From SHVO01 sp041905795 (GTDB lineage Bacteria; Pseudomonadota; Alphaproteobacteria; Rhodospirillales; Rhodospirillaceae): 64,000 nucleotides of DNA. A program made the position numbers and the translations under genes. The stretch spans positions 1 to 64,000 of the forward strand of contig JAYRKL010000004.1 of the NCBI GenBank assembly GCA_041905795.1, written 5' to 3'. Positions 34,473-44,090 of this stretch are shown piece after piece (position 1 is the first letter of the stretch; every line of letters begins with the position of its first letter). Below the pieces are notes generated by a model. That model was given only the letters and a program-made list of their open reading frames with translations. It searched no databases and was not told where the DNA came from.

Positions 34473-35411
34473 CTAGCCCTTCAGCGATTTGTAAATCAGC
34501 CGCACGAAATTGTCGCTGGCCTCCTGAGTCGATTTCACCTTCGGATCGATCGCCGCCAGCGGCCTGGCCGCCACGGTTTCGTCTTCGCTCTTGCCGGCCA
34601 TCGCTTTCTGCACGGCGTCGCGGGCACCGGCCACGAGGTCGTGGTACTCCTGAAGCCGCGCCTTGGTCAGCATCGGGCCGTGGCCGGGCACGATCTTGGT
34701 CTGGTCGTTGGCGAGCTTGAGATAAGTGTCCACCGCCGCGATCACGCCCTTGATGTTGCCGGTCACGCCCACGTCCACGTTGGGATAGCGGCCTTCGAAG
34801 ATGCTGACGATATCGCCGGTGGCGAGCACGTTGGCGTCGGCGAAGAAGACATAGCTGTCGCCGTCGGTATGGGCGTTGGCCGGATGGCCGACCTGTACCT
34901 TGCGGCCCTTGAGGTCGACGTCGGTCTTGTCGCCGCTGTAGGTCTTGGTCGGCAGGCGGTCGAGAGCCGGCGCGGTCTTGGCGCCGGTGAGCGCGTTGGT
35001 CGAGCCTTCGGTCATGCGCTTCTTGACGTTGTCGTGGGCCAGCACCGTGGCGCCGTCCTTGGCGAAGGCACCGTCGCCGCCGGTGTGGTCGCCGTGATAG
35101 TGCGTGTTGATGACGGTCTTGAGCGGCAGGGCGCTGATCTTGGTGACCGCGGCCTTGATCTTGTCGTGCAGCGGCGCGAACTCCGTGTCCACCATCAGCA
35201 CGGCGTCATCACCCACGGCAACGGTGATGTTCCCGCCCTGGCCTTCCAGCATGTAAGTCCGGTTGCCCAGGTCGGTGGTCTTGATCTCGACCTTGGAGTA
35301 ATCCGGCGCCGCCGGCGCGGCGGCGGGTGCTGCTTGGGCCCAGACGGCGACCGGAGCCGCGGCGAACAGCGCCGCAGCCGAGACGAGCAGAACGCGGTTC
35401 AAGGTGCGCAT
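34473..35411 (-). CDS. exported MBL-fold metallo-hydrolase
   Basis: A 312-residue protein with a signal peptide (residues 1-25, ending VWAQ) and a metallo-beta-lactamase fold. The zinc motif is NTHYHGDHTGG, with GHPANAHTDGD and VPGHGPML carrying the remaining ligands. This group includes quinoprotein-relay-like and class B-type hydrolases; lactamase activity cannot be claimed. Start ATG 35411 has GAGGAGGG at 8 nt. The frame to 35558 is not supported. Confidence 0.9.
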   Translation of the reverse strand: MRTLNRVLLVSAAALFAAAPVAVWAQAAPAAAPAAPDYSKVEIKTTDLGNRTYMLEGQGGNITVAVGDDAVLMVDTEFAPLHDKIKAAVTKISALPLKTVINTHYHGDHTGGDGAFAKDGATVLAHDNVKKRMTEGSTNALTGAKTAPALDRLPTKTYSGDKTDVDLKGRKVQVGHPANAHTDGDSYVFFADANVLATGDIVSIFEGRYPNVDVGVTGNIKGVIAAVDTYLKLANDQTKIVPGHGPMLTKARLQEYHDLVAGARDAVQKAMAGKSEDETVAARPLAAIDPKVKSTQEASDNFVRLIYKSLKG

Positions 35412-35794
35412 ATTGTGTCCCTCCTCTTGATGAGCCGCGCCCCGGATGTTCCCCCGCCGGCGACAGCAATCGGCGATTGTTCCCCGAGGGCGCCCATGAG
35501 AGCAAGCGCCGGGCGGACGGCTCCCAGGCACCCCCAAGACCCAGGCGCCCTGCGGCACGGAGCTAAAGCCGGTGGTTCTGAATCATCGGCGTACTGTCGG
35601 CGGTACCTTGTCGGGCAGCCATCGCGTCTGGGTTCGTGCGCGCTGGTTTTCGCTAAAAACCACATAAAATCAATATATTGTATATTTGGTGTAGAAAATC
35701 CATAGAAATACGCAACTATTGCGCGCGCCAACCGTTGCTATTGGTATCAACGTCCAGTTGCTTCACCGCCGAAAACCCAGAGGGGAGGAAACCC
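35412..35794. other. intergenic region upstream of the receiver-protein gene
   Basis: About 380 bases between divergent genes with no credible coding frame. The half next to the plus-strand gene is strikingly AT-rich (35655-35730) and includes the inverted repeat AATATA-TTG-TATATT at 35672-35686, a likely promoter/operator zone. Confidence 0.5.
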
Positions 35795-36625
35795 GTGTCC
35801 AGCGCCGGCATTCACGTAGGCCCGCTCGCCGGAATCAATTTTTCCAAGCTCACCTTCCTGGTCGCCGACGACAAGGCGTTCTTCCGCGACATCGTCCACA
35901 CCGCCCTCATGCGCGCGGGCGCCAAGGACGTCAAACATGCCGTCGGCATCGAGACCGCCGTCGAAGCCCTGGGCCGCTACGGCCAACTCATCAATTGCGT
36001 GATCTGCGATTGGGACATGGCGCCAGTGGGCGGCCTGGAACTCCTGCGCCTGATCCGTTGCCGCAGCCTTGCCAAGACCGCCCCGCGCACGCCGGTGGTG
36101 ATCCTGACGGCGCGCGCGGACTCCGGCGCCGTCAAATCCGCCATGGCCATGGACGTCAACGGTTTCGCCGTGGCGCCGCTGTCTTTTGAGAAGCTGATCA
36201 AGACCGTCGCCAATGGTTTGAACCGCAGCTGGGACCTGCGGCCGGCCAGCCACTACGCCGCGGTGCCGGTAGTAACGGTCGACGTGCCGGCCCCGAAGAG
36301 CCCCGACGCCAAAGCCGTGCCGCCCAGCGACCTGCACGCCTTCAATCCCGCCCTCGCCAACGCCAAACCCCTGCCCCGGCGTGACGCGAGCGCCGGCGCC
36401 CCGGACCCCAACAAGCCGCCGACCTTGAAGAACGTGCATATGTGCATCCTGGCGGACGTGAAGCCGGGCGCGATCCTGGCGCGCGACATCCATGACCGCA
36501 GCGGCCAACTGTTGCTCAAGACCGGAACCGAGCTGAAATCCTCGCTGATCGCACGTCTGCACGCCGTCGCGCAGGGCCATGGCGAGAGCTATCACCTCTG
36601 GGTCGGCGAGACCGACAGCCGTTAG
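35795..36625 (+). CDS. receiver-domain signalling protein with degenerate active site
   Basis: A 276-residue protein. The receiver spans about 18-140 with acidic pair Asp25-Asp26, phosphoacceptor Asp72 (ICDWDMAP) and Thr105 (ILTARA). The invariant Lys of the KP motif is replaced by Ala127 (GFAVAPLS). A Pro/Ala linker is followed by a C-terminal segment (ILADVKPGAILARDIHD, GQLLLKTGTEL) like the region that precedes HD-GYP domains, but no HD-GYP is present. Start GTG 35795 has GGAGG at 6 nt and beats the TTG at 35678. Confidence 0.82.
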   Translation: MSSAGIHVGPLAGINFSKLTFLVADDKAFFRDIVHTALMRAGAKDVKHAVGIETAVEALGRYGQLINCVICDWDMAPVGGLELLRLIRCRSLAKTAPRTPVVILTARADSGAVKSAMAMDVNGFAVAPLSFEKLIKTVANGLNRSWDLRPASHYAAVPVVTVDVPAPKSPDAKAVPPSDLHAFNPALANAKPLPRRDASAGAPDPNKPPTLKNVHMCILADVKPGAILARDIHDRSGQLLLKTGTELKSSLIARLHAVAQGHGESYHLWVGETDSR

Positions 36626-36630
36626 CGCAT

Positions 36631-36652
36631 AAAGCCTGACGGGGCTTTTTTC
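36631..36652 (+). terminator. rho-independent terminator
   Basis: Six-bp stem AAAGCC/GGCTTT with a six-base loop followed directly by a T run, 5 nt after the stop of the receiver-protein gene. Confidence 0.75.
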
Positions 36653-36758
36653 CCTTCCCGCGGAAAATGGCGATACCGGCGGAACGGTACTTTTGCGGCG
36701 GCTCCGGGTTCACTAATCTTGGGGTTCACTCCTATGGCCGCAGGCGAGGCGGACGTTC

Positions 36759-37418
36759 ATGCGCATCGATATCGTTTTCGACACGGTCTGCCCCTGGTGT
36801 TTCGTCGGTAAGCGCCGCTTCGACCGGGCGCTCAAGATGCGCCCCAACCTCAAGCCGGAAGTGCGCTACCGCTCGTTCCTGCTCAACCCCGACTTGCCGG
36901 CAGGCGGCGTCGACCGGCGCGAATATCTCGAGCGCAAATTCGGCGGCAGCCACCAGTACGACCGCATCGCCGAGGCGCTGACCTATACCGGCCGCGGCGA
37001 AGGTATCGGCTTCGCCCTCGACAAGATCAAGCGCACGCCCAATTCCGCCAATTCGCATCGCCTGGTGCGCCTGGCCCACACCCTGGGGCGCCAGCATGAG
37101 GCGGTGGAAGTGCTGTTCACGGCGTATTTCGAACGCGGGCTCGATATCGGCAATGTCGAGGTGCTGATCCGCCTGGCCGAGGAACTGGGGATCGAGCGCG
37201 CCATGGCGCACGCCCATCTCTCGGGCGACAACGATCTGAACGCGGTCTACACCGAGAATGCGCGCATGCACCGCCTGGGGATCACCGGCGTGCCCTGTTA
37301 CATTTTCAACGACGGCCGGGCCATCGCCGGCGCCCAGGAGCCCGAGATCCTGGTGCGGATGCTCGACATGGCCGTGGCTCAGGACGCCGACAGGCCGCCC
37401 ATGCAAAGCCTCGGCTGA
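36759..37418 (+). CDS. DsbA family oxidoreductase, FrnE-like
   Basis: A 219-residue cytoplasmic thioredoxin-fold protein with active site CPWC (DTVCPWCFVGKRRF, residues 8-21) and the cis-Pro region GITGVPCYIF near the end, which adds a third Cys. FrnE-like proteins act in disulfide exchange and oxidative-stress tolerance or in polyketide pathways. Length is typical. Monocistronic, followed by a 14-bp tandem repeat. Confidence 0.9.
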   Translation: MRIDIVFDTVCPWCFVGKRRFDRALKMRPNLKPEVRYRSFLLNPDLPAGGVDRREYLERKFGGSHQYDRIAEALTYTGRGEGIGFALDKIKRTPNSANSHRLVRLAHTLGRQHEAVEVLFTAYFERGLDIGNVEVLIRLAEELGIERAMAHAHLSGDNDLNAVYTENARMHRLGITGVPCYIFNDGRAIAGAQEPEILVRMLDMAVAQDADRPPMQSLG

Positions 37419-37433
37419 CCTTTCTCATCCTGG

Positions 37434-37475
37434 CCAAGCTTGGCGGTCCAAGCCTGGCGGGCCAAGCCTGGGTTG
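37434..37475. repeat. 14-bp tandem repeat, three units
   Basis: CCAAGCTTGGCGGT, CCAAGCCTGGCGGG, CCAAGCCTGGGTTG in tandem just after the FrnE-like gene. The first unit contains the palindrome CCAAGCTTGG, so the array can fold. Confidence 0.75.
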
Positions 37476-37678
37476 AACGCGCAGTTGTGAACGCCCTGCC
37501 CGGCGCGGGTCATTCGCTAACCTCTTGATCTTTGACCCTGATCTTTGGATGCAACACTTCCGCGCATCTTGGCGTTTGGGCGGGTTTTGGCGGCCGTCAT
37601 TAAGTTTTCGGTAATACCCTGCTGGAATCCTTCCCGCACCAGTCGCGCGAGTCGCCTCCAGGCGGTCGGAAGGTTCAC

Positions 37679-38020
37679 ATGTCGGATGCATTCGAAGTCA
37701 TCGATCACGTTTTCCAGGTGGTGGGACTCACCAAGGAAAAGCTCGAAGCCGTCTGTCGCCGTTCCTGCCGCGCGGGTTTTCGCGTTTACCTGGATGCCGC
37801 CGATCCGACCACCATTCCGGCCGTGCGCATCTATCGCGTCGCGTTCGAGATGGTCGAGGACCGCGACCGCACCCGCATCGCCATGCGCTTCGTCGAAAAA
37901 GAAATGGCCGAGATGACCAAGGAAGTCGCGGCCCGCGCCGTGGCGCCCCGGCAGCAAGTCAGTCCCGCCGCTCCGGCCGCCGTCAAAACAACGGCCGCCA
38001 CCCGTCTCGCCCCGGTCTAA
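37679..38020 (+). CDS. hypothetical 113-residue protein
   Basis: A mixed helix/strand N-terminal 85 residues (MSDAFEVIDHVFQVVGLTKE, then FRVYLDAADPTTIPAVRIYR) and an Ala/Pro/Val-rich tail. No family recognised. GGAAGG lies 8 nt before the ATG. Convergent with mfd, 18 nt apart. Composition is that of a real soluble protein. Confidence 0.72.
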   Translation: MSDAFEVIDHVFQVVGLTKEKLEAVCRRSCRAGFRVYLDAADPTTIPAVRIYRVAFEMVEDRDRTRIAMRFVEKEMAEMTKEVAARAVAPRQQVSPAAPAAVKTTAATRLAPV

Positions 38021-38038
38021 CGCCCTCACTCTATCGGC

Positions 38039-41000
38039 TTAACCCGCTAAAGCCGCCATCTGGCCGAGCACGGCCTGAAGGCCTTTGACGCGCATGTTCG
38101 GCGTCTCCCACGGGCGGATGAACACCAGCTTGTGGTCCGGGCGCAGCTTCACTGTCCCCGCCTGTTTGCCGATGAAGTCCACGAGTCCGGCCGGGTTCGG
38201 GAAGGTATTGTTGCGCAACGACACCACCGCGCCCTTGGGCCCGGCGTCCACCTTCTCCACATTGGCGCGGCGGCACAGCACTTTGATGCTGACCACGTCC
38301 AGCAGGTTCTCCACCTCCGGCGGCAGCGGCCCGAAGCGGTCGATAAGTTCGGCGGCAAAGGCATCGATCTCGTCGCGCGCCGCCAGGCCGCCGATGCGGC
38401 GGTAGAGCGACAGGCGAATTCCAAGGTCGGCGACATAGGTTTCGGGGATGAGCACCGGCGCGCCGGTGTTGATCTGCGGCGACCAGGCTTCCTCGGCTAC
38501 AGCTTCCGCTGCGCCGGTTTCGCCCGCGCGCGCCGCGGCCACGGCTTCTTCCAGAAGGTGCTGGTACAGTTCCACGCCCACCTCCTTGATGTGCCCCGAC
38601 TGCTCGTCGCCCAGGAGGTTGCCGGCGCCGCGAATGTCCAGGTCATGACTGGCGAGCGAGAACCCGGCGCCGAGGCTGTCCAGGGTCTGCATCACATCCA
38701 GGCGCTTCTCGGCGTTGACTGTGGGTTTGCGGTCCGCCGGCAGGGTCAGATAGGCGTACCCCCGGATCTTGCCGCGCCCGACGCGCCCGCGCAGCTGGTA
38801 AAGCTGCGACAGGCCGAACATATCGGCGCGGTGGATGATGATGGTGTTGACCTTGGGCATGTCGAGGCCGGACTCGATGATGTTGGTCGACAGCAACACG
38901 TCGAACTTGCCGTCGCCGAATTCGTTCATCACGTCTTCCAGGGCCGTGGGGCTCAACTGGCCGTGGGCCACGGCGTATTTGACCTCCGGCACCAGAACGC
39001 GCAAGCGTTCGGCGACGCCGTCGATATCGGCCAGGCGCGGACAGACGTAGAAGGTCTGGCCGCCCCTGAACCGCTCGCGCAGGATGGCCTCGCGGATCAC
39101 CACCGGGTCGAACGGCAATACGAAGGTGCGCACCGCCAGGCGATCCACCGGCGGCGTGGCGATCAGGCTCATTTCACGCACGCCCGTCAGCGCCATCTGC
39201 AAGGTGCGCGGGATCGGCGTGGCGGTGAGCGTGAGGACGTGGATCTCGGCGCGGATCTGCTTGAGCCGCTCCTTGTGGGCGACGCCGAAATGCTGCTCCT
39301 CGTCGACGATCAACAGGCCGAGATTCTTGAAGGTGATGCCCTTGGCCAGCAGCGCGTGGGTGCCGACCACCACGTCCACCGTGCCGTCGGCGAGGCCGTC
39401 CTTCACCGCCGCGGCGTCCTTGGGCGTGACGAGGCGCGAGAGCTGCTGCACCCGCAGCGGGAAGCCGCGGAATCTGTCGCTGAAGGTCTTGTAGTGCTGG
39501 CGCGCCAGCAGCGTGGTGGGCACCACGATCGCCACCTGCATGCCCGACATGGCCGCGGCGAAGGCCGTGCGCATGGCCACCTCGGTCTTGCCGAAACCCA
39601 CGTCGCCGCACACCAGGCGGTCCATGGGCCGGCCGCGGGTGAGATCGTCTAGGGTGTCGGAGATGGCTTTGATCTGGTCGTCGGTCTCGGCGTAGGGGAA
39701 GCGCGCGCAGAACTCGTCGAACACGCCTTCGGGCGGCGCCACCGGCGGCGCGTCCTTGACCTGGCGGGCGGCGGCGATGCGGATCAGTTCTTCCGCCATC
39801 TCGCGGATGCGCTGCTTGAGTTTGGATTTGCGCGCCTGCCAGGCCGCACCGCCCAGCTTGTCCAGCTGCACGCCCGCGGCTTCCGACCCGAAGCGCGACA
39901 ACACGTCGATATTCTCCACCGGCACATAGAGCCGGTCGTTGCCGGAATAGGTGATGCGCAGACAATCGTGCGGCGCGCCGCCGACGGTGAGGGTTTCCAG
40001 GCCCTCGTAGCGGCCGATGCCGTGCTCGACGTGCACGATCAAATCGCCTTCGGCGATCTGCGACGCGTCGGCGATGAAGGCATCGGCCTTGCGCTTCTTG
40101 CGCGCCGACCGCACCAGGCGATCCCCCAGCAGGTCCTGTTCGGTGATCAGCGCCAGGACCGGCGTGGTGAAGCCGCGCTCCAGCGCCAGCGGCACCGTCA
40201 CCAGCATGTCCTTGGGCGCCGCTAAAGCCTCTGCCCAGGTCTCGACGTTAGCGACCGCGGTAAAGCCGTGATCCTTCAGCACCCCGCCGAGGCGCGCCTT
40301 GGAGCCGGCGGTGGCGCCGGCCAGCATCACTTTGCGCCCCTGCCCCTGCTCGACGGCGATCTGGGCGATGAAGGCCTCGAACACGTTCTCATTGGGCCGC
40401 GCGCGGACGTCGGCGAAATCCCGCCCGGGCCGGCCGCCGGCGTCCTCGGTGCCGCCGACGTCGGCGGCGCCATAGGAGCGGAACGCGGTGACCGCCCGGC
40501 CCGTCAACGCCTTGGCAAAATCCACCTCGTCCAGGAACATCAGTTCCGGTGCCACCGGGTGATAGACGATGCCGGTTTCCTCCACCGACAGCCGCCCCTT
40601 GCCGCCGGCGGACACCACCATGCGCCGCGCCGCGTAATAGTCGCGGATGGTCTCCAACCTCACGGCCATGGCCTCGTCGATGTCGTGATCGAGGCTGACA
40701 TTTGCGGTGGGTGCGTAATCGAGGATGGTGCCAAGGCCGTCGTGGAACAGCGGTAACCAATGCTCCTGCCCCAGGAACTTGCGTCCCTCGGAGACCGATT
40801 CATACAGGGCGTCGTCCTTGCCCGGCGCGCCGAACAGTTCCCGGTACTTGCCGCGGAAGGTCGAGATCGACTCCGGCGTCAGGACCGTTTCACTCATGGG
40901 TTTCAGCGAGACAGCATCACGATTGCCGGTGGTGCGCTGGCTGACCGGATCGAAGCTGCGGATGGTCTCGACATCGTCCCCGAACAGGTCGATGCGCACC

Positions 41001-41536
41001 GGCTCCTCGGCGCCGGGCGGAAACAGGTCGATCAGCCCGCCGCGCACGGCGTATTCCCCGGCCTCCATCACCTGTTCGGCGCGGGTGTAGCCGTTGGCGG
41101 CCAGGAAGGCGTCGAAGGCCTTGCGGTCGAGACGGGTTTTCACCCTGAGGTCGAGGGCAGCATCGCGCAGGGTCCCGACCTTGGGCACCCGCTGCAGGAT
41201 GGCGCTGACGGTGGTGATGACCAGCCGGCAGCGGCCCGGCGCGGGCGGCGTGCACAGCCGGGTCAGCGCATCGATGCGCCGCGCGACGATGTCGGCGTGG
41301 GGCGAGACCCGGTCGTAGGGCAGACAGTCCCAGGCCGGAATGACGATGCATTCCACATCGGGCGCGAAGAACGACGCCGCCTCGGCCAGCGCCGTCAGGC
41401 GCAACTCGTCGCGCGCCACATGCAAGGTGCCGTCGCGCAAGGCGGCGCGCGCCCGCTCCACCAGCATCAGTGCGTCGTAGCCTTCGGGCACGCCGGCGAG
41501 GACGCGGGCGCCGATCTTGGAGACGAATGAGTCCAT
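38039..41536 (-). CDS. mfd: transcription-repair coupling factor
   Basis: A 1165-residue ATP-dependent translocase that removes stalled RNA polymerase and recruits UvrA. In order: UvrB-like N-terminal domain, RNA-polymerase-interacting domain (about 470-560, with VHVEHGIGRYEGLE), SF2 helicase domains (Walker A GDVGFGKTEVAMR, DEEQHFGV, LTATPIPRTLQ, QLRGRVGR) and a C-terminal TRCF domain. The start is ATG 41536, 2 nt after the sdhE stop. The longer frame to 41821 is sdhE in another phase. Confidence 0.97.
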   Translation of the reverse strand: MDSFVSKIGARVLAGVPEGYDALMLVERARAALRDGTLHVARDELRLTALAEAASFFAPDVECIVIPAWDCLPYDRVSPHADIVARRIDALTRLCTPPAPGRCRLVITTVSAILQRVPKVGTLRDAALDLRVKTRLDRKAFDAFLAANGYTRAEQVMEAGEYAVRGGLIDLFPPGAEEPVRIDLFGDDVETIRSFDPVSQRTTGNRDAVSLKPMSETVLTPESISTFRGKYRELFGAPGKDDALYESVSEGRKFLGQEHWLPLFHDGLGTILDYAPTANVSLDHDIDEAMAVRLETIRDYYAARRMVVSAGGKGRLSVEETGIVYHPVAPELMFLDEVDFAKALTGRAVTAFRSYGAADVGGTEDAGGRPGRDFADVRARPNENVFEAFIAQIAVEQGQGRKVMLAGATAGSKARLGGVLKDHGFTAVANVETWAEALAAPKDMLVTVPLALERGFTTPVLALITEQDLLGDRLVRSARKKRKADAFIADASQIAEGDLIVHVEHGIGRYEGLETLTVGGAPHDCLRITYSGNDRLYVPVENIDVLSRFGSEAAGVQLDKLGGAAWQARKSKLKQRIREMAEELIRIAAARQVKDAPPVAPPEGVFDEFCARFPYAETDDQIKAISDTLDDLTRGRPMDRLVCGDVGFGKTEVAMRTAFAAAMSGMQVAIVVPTTLLARQHYKTFSDRFRGFPLRVQQLSRLVTPKDAAAVKDGLADGTVDVVVGTHALLAKGITFKNLGLLIVDEEQHFGVAHKERLKQIRAEIHVLTLTATPIPRTLQMALTGVREMSLIATPPVDRLAVRTFVLPFDPVVIREAILRERFRGGQTFYVCPRLADIDGVAERLRVLVPEVKYAVAHGQLSPTALEDVMNEFGDGKFDVLLSTNIIESGLDMPKVNTIIIHRADMFGLSQLYQLRGRVGRGKIRGYAYLTLPADRKPTVNAEKRLDVMQTLDSLGAGFSLASHDLDIRGAGNLLGDEQSGHIKEVGVELYQHLLEEAVAAARAGETGAAEAVAEEAWSPQINTGAPVLIPETYVADLGIRLSLYRRIGGLAARDEIDAFAAELIDRFGPLPPEVENLLDVVSIKVLCRRANVEKVDAGPKGAVVSLRNNTFPNPAGLVDFIGKQAGTVKLRPDHKLVFIRPWETPNMRVKGLQAVLGQMAALAG

Positions 41537-41538
41537 CG

Positions 41539-41796
41539 CTATTTCTTCAAAGCCCGGTAATGCGCCAACAGATCGTCGAACACCGTGCCGTTCCATTCCG
41601 GCGGGATCGGCAACCGGCCCATGAGCCAGTCCATGAGGTCCAGGTCCAGCACGTCCAAGAGGGCCTCGGCCTCCTCCAGTTTTGCGTCGGCGAGGCCGGC
41701 GGCGCGTTCCCGGAAGAACCCGCCGACCACGAAGTCGGCTTCCTTGGTACCCCGGTGGGTTGCCCGGTAGAGGATGCGCTTGCGCCTGTCGTCCAT
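41539..41796 (-). CDS. sdhE: succinate dehydrogenase FAD assembly factor
   Basis: An 85-residue protein with the RGxxE motif in THRGTKEADFVVGGFF, needed for covalent flavinylation of SdhA, and the conserved LDLDLMDWLMG. Length is typical for SdhE/YgfY. sdhE-mfd with divergent recG is a frequent alphaproteobacterial arrangement. Start ATG 41796. Confidence 0.93.
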   Translation of the reverse strand: MDDRRKRILYRATHRGTKEADFVVGGFFRERAAGLADAKLEEAEALLDVLDLDLMDWLMGRLPIPPEWNGTVFDDLLAHYRALKK

Positions 41797-41938
41797 ACCC
41801 GTTGTCCCTTGGGCCCAACACAAATAATTCCCCGGCCGATGGCGTCCGCTGGCCCCTGAAAGAGATAGGGATGCGGGTGGTGCCGTCAGCCGAAGGTCGG
41901 TTTTAAGAGCAGGTTTCGCTGCCCCGGATTTGCTAGGG

Positions 41939-41944
41939 TATATA
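41939..41944 (+). promoter_or_regulatory. candidate -10 for recG
   Basis: TATATA in GGGTATATAAGAG, 34 nt before the recG ATG. No convincing -35. Confidence 0.35.
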
Positions 41945-41977
41945 AGAGTTAAGCCCCGTTCTGTCAGCATCGTTCTT

Positions 41978-44074
41978 ATGGCTGCCCTGCGCCCCGCCGC
42001 CCTGTTTCCGCTGTTCGCCAAGGTCACGACGCTTCCTGGAATAGGACCGCGCCTGGGAAAGCTTGTCACGCGCATTGCCGGGGAGTCGGTCGCGGGCCTG
42101 TTGTGGCACCTGCCCTCGGCGCTGGTGGACCGGCGCTTTAGCCCGAAGATCGGCGACGCCCCGCCCGGCAAGGTGGCGACCCTGGTCGTCGAAGTGCTGG
42201 CGCACGGCCCGCCGCCCTCCAAGCATTCGCGCGCGCCTTACCGGGTCACCTGCGGCGACGACACCGGGCGGATCACCCTGGTGTTTTTCCATGCCGACGG
42301 CGACTACCTCGAGCGCCAGTTGCCGGTGGGCGAGAAGCGCGTGATCAGCGGCAAGGTGGAACTGTTCGACGGCAAACGCCAGATGACCCACCCGGACCAC
42401 ATCGGCACCCTCGACAAGCTCGACGACATCAAGCGGGTGGAGCCGGTCTACCCCCTGACCGAAGGCCTGTCTCCGAAAGTATTGGACAAGGCCATCCGCG
42501 CGGCAGTGTCCAAGGCGCCGGACTTGCCGGAATGGCTCGATCCCGCCTGGCAACAGCGCCAGGGCTGGCAGGGCTGGCGCGCGGCCTTGAACGCCGCCCA
42601 TGCGCCGGGATCGGAAGCGGACTTGAGCCCCACGCACCCGGCGCGGGCGCGCCTCGCCTTCGACGAACTGCTCGCCAACCAGCTCACCCTCGGTCTGGTG
42701 CGCGCCAAGGCGCGCAAGCGCCGCGGACGCAGCATCTCCGGTGATGGAGCTTTGCGCGCCTGCGCCCTGGCCGCCCTGCCCTATCGCCTCACCGGCGCAC
42801 AAACCCGCGCGCTGGAGGAAATCTTCGCCGACATGGCCTCCGACAACCGCATGCTGCGCCTGCTGCAAGGCGACGTCGGCAGCGGCAAGACGGTGGTGGC
42901 GTTGATGGCGATGCTGGCGGCGATCGAGGCCGGCACCCAATGCGCGCTGATGGCGCCCACCGAAATCCTGGCCCTGCAACATTTCCAGACGCTGCAGCCG
43001 CTGGCCGCGGCGGCCGGGGTGCGCATCGAGGTCCTCACCAGCCGGGTCAAGGGCGCCGCGCGCGCCGCCTTGATCGCCGACATCGCCGAGGGCCGCGTCC
43101 AGATTACCGTCGGCACCCACGCCCTCATCCAGAAAGACGTTGAGTTCCAGGACCTGGGCCTGGCGGTGGTGGACGAGCAGCATCGCTTCGGCGTGCACCA
43201 GCGCCTGGAGCTGGCGGCCAAGGGCAGTTCGGACATGCTGGTGATGACCGCCACGCCGATCCCGCGCACCCTGGCGCTGACGGCCTATGGCGATATGGAC
43301 CTCTCCAAACTCGATGAGAAGCCGCCGGGCCGCATGCCGGTGGATACCCGCCTGGTGAGCCAGGAACGCCTCGACGAAACCATCGGCGCGGTTGAACGCG
43401 CCATCCGAAAGGGCGCCCGGGTCTATTGGGTCTGCCCGCTGGTCGAGGAGTCCGAGGTTATCGACCTCGCCGCCGCCGAGGAACGGTTCCTGGGCTTGAA
43501 AATGACCTTGGGCGAAGACGCCGTCGCCCTGATCCACGGTAAGATGAAGGCCGCCGACAAGGACGCCGCCATGGACCGTTTCGCCTCCGGCGCGGCGCAG
43601 GTCCTGGTGGCCACCACGGTGATCGAAGTCGGCGTGGATGTGCCCGAGGCCACCGTCATGATCGTCGAACACGCCGAGCGCTTCGGCCTCGCCCAGCTGC
43701 ACCAGCTGCGCGGGCGCATCGGGCGCGGCGGCAAGGCCGGCACCTGCCTCTTGGTCTATGCCCCGCCCCTGACCGAAACCGCCAAGGCGCGCCTCACGAT
43801 CCTGCGCGACACCGACGACGGCTTCCTGATCGCCGAGGAAGACTTGCGGCTGCGCGGCAGCGGCGAAGTCCTGGGCACCCGCCAGAGCGGCCTGCAGGAA
43901 TTCAAGCTGGCGGATCTCGCCGTGCATGGCGACCTGCTGGCGGCAGCGCGCGACGATGCCAAGCTGATCATCGCCCGCGATCCCGAACTGGAAACCGAAC
44001 GCGGCCAGGCCTTGCGCACCCTGCTGTATCTGTTCGAACAGGATGAAGCGGTCAGGACCCTCAGGTCGGGCTGA
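41978..44074 (+). CDS. recG: ATP-dependent DNA helicase RecG
   Basis: A 698-residue fork-reversal helicase. N-terminal wedge/OB domain with LPGIGPRLGKLVTRI, helicase motifs GDVGSGKTVVALMAM (Walker A), VDEQHRFGV (DEQH box), MTATPIPRTLALT, TTVIEVGVDVPEA and QLRGRIGRG. Start ATG 41978 gives the usual RPAALFPLF beginning; the upstream 16 residues are unsupported. Divergent from sdhE-mfd. Confidence 0.97.
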   Translation: MAALRPAALFPLFAKVTTLPGIGPRLGKLVTRIAGESVAGLLWHLPSALVDRRFSPKIGDAPPGKVATLVVEVLAHGPPPSKHSRAPYRVTCGDDTGRITLVFFHADGDYLERQLPVGEKRVISGKVELFDGKRQMTHPDHIGTLDKLDDIKRVEPVYPLTEGLSPKVLDKAIRAAVSKAPDLPEWLDPAWQQRQGWQGWRAALNAAHAPGSEADLSPTHPARARLAFDELLANQLTLGLVRAKARKRRGRSISGDGALRACALAALPYRLTGAQTRALEEIFADMASDNRMLRLLQGDVGSGKTVVALMAMLAAIEAGTQCALMAPTEILALQHFQTLQPLAAAAGVRIEVLTSRVKGAARAALIADIAEGRVQITVGTHALIQKDVEFQDLGLAVVDEQHRFGVHQRLELAAKGSSDMLVMTATPIPRTLALTAYGDMDLSKLDEKPPGRMPVDTRLVSQERLDETIGAVERAIRKGARVYWVCPLVEESEVIDLAAAEERFLGLKMTLGEDAVALIHGKMKAADKDAAMDRFASGAAQVLVATTVIEVGVDVPEATVMIVEHAERFGLAQLHQLRGRIGRGGKAGTCLLVYAPPLTETAKARLTILRDTDDGFLIAEEDLRLRGSGEVLGTRQSGLQEFKLADLAVHGDLLAAARDDAKLIIARDPELETERGQALRTLLYLFEQDEAVRTLRSG

Positions 44075-44090
44075 TCATCTGGGTGATCAG
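44071..44090. terminator. hairpin spanning the convergent recG stop
   Basis: CTGATCA/TGATCAG with a six-base loop overlaps the recG stop and reaches the stop of the next, convergent gene. No T run; a weak shared terminator at best. Confidence 0.35.
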
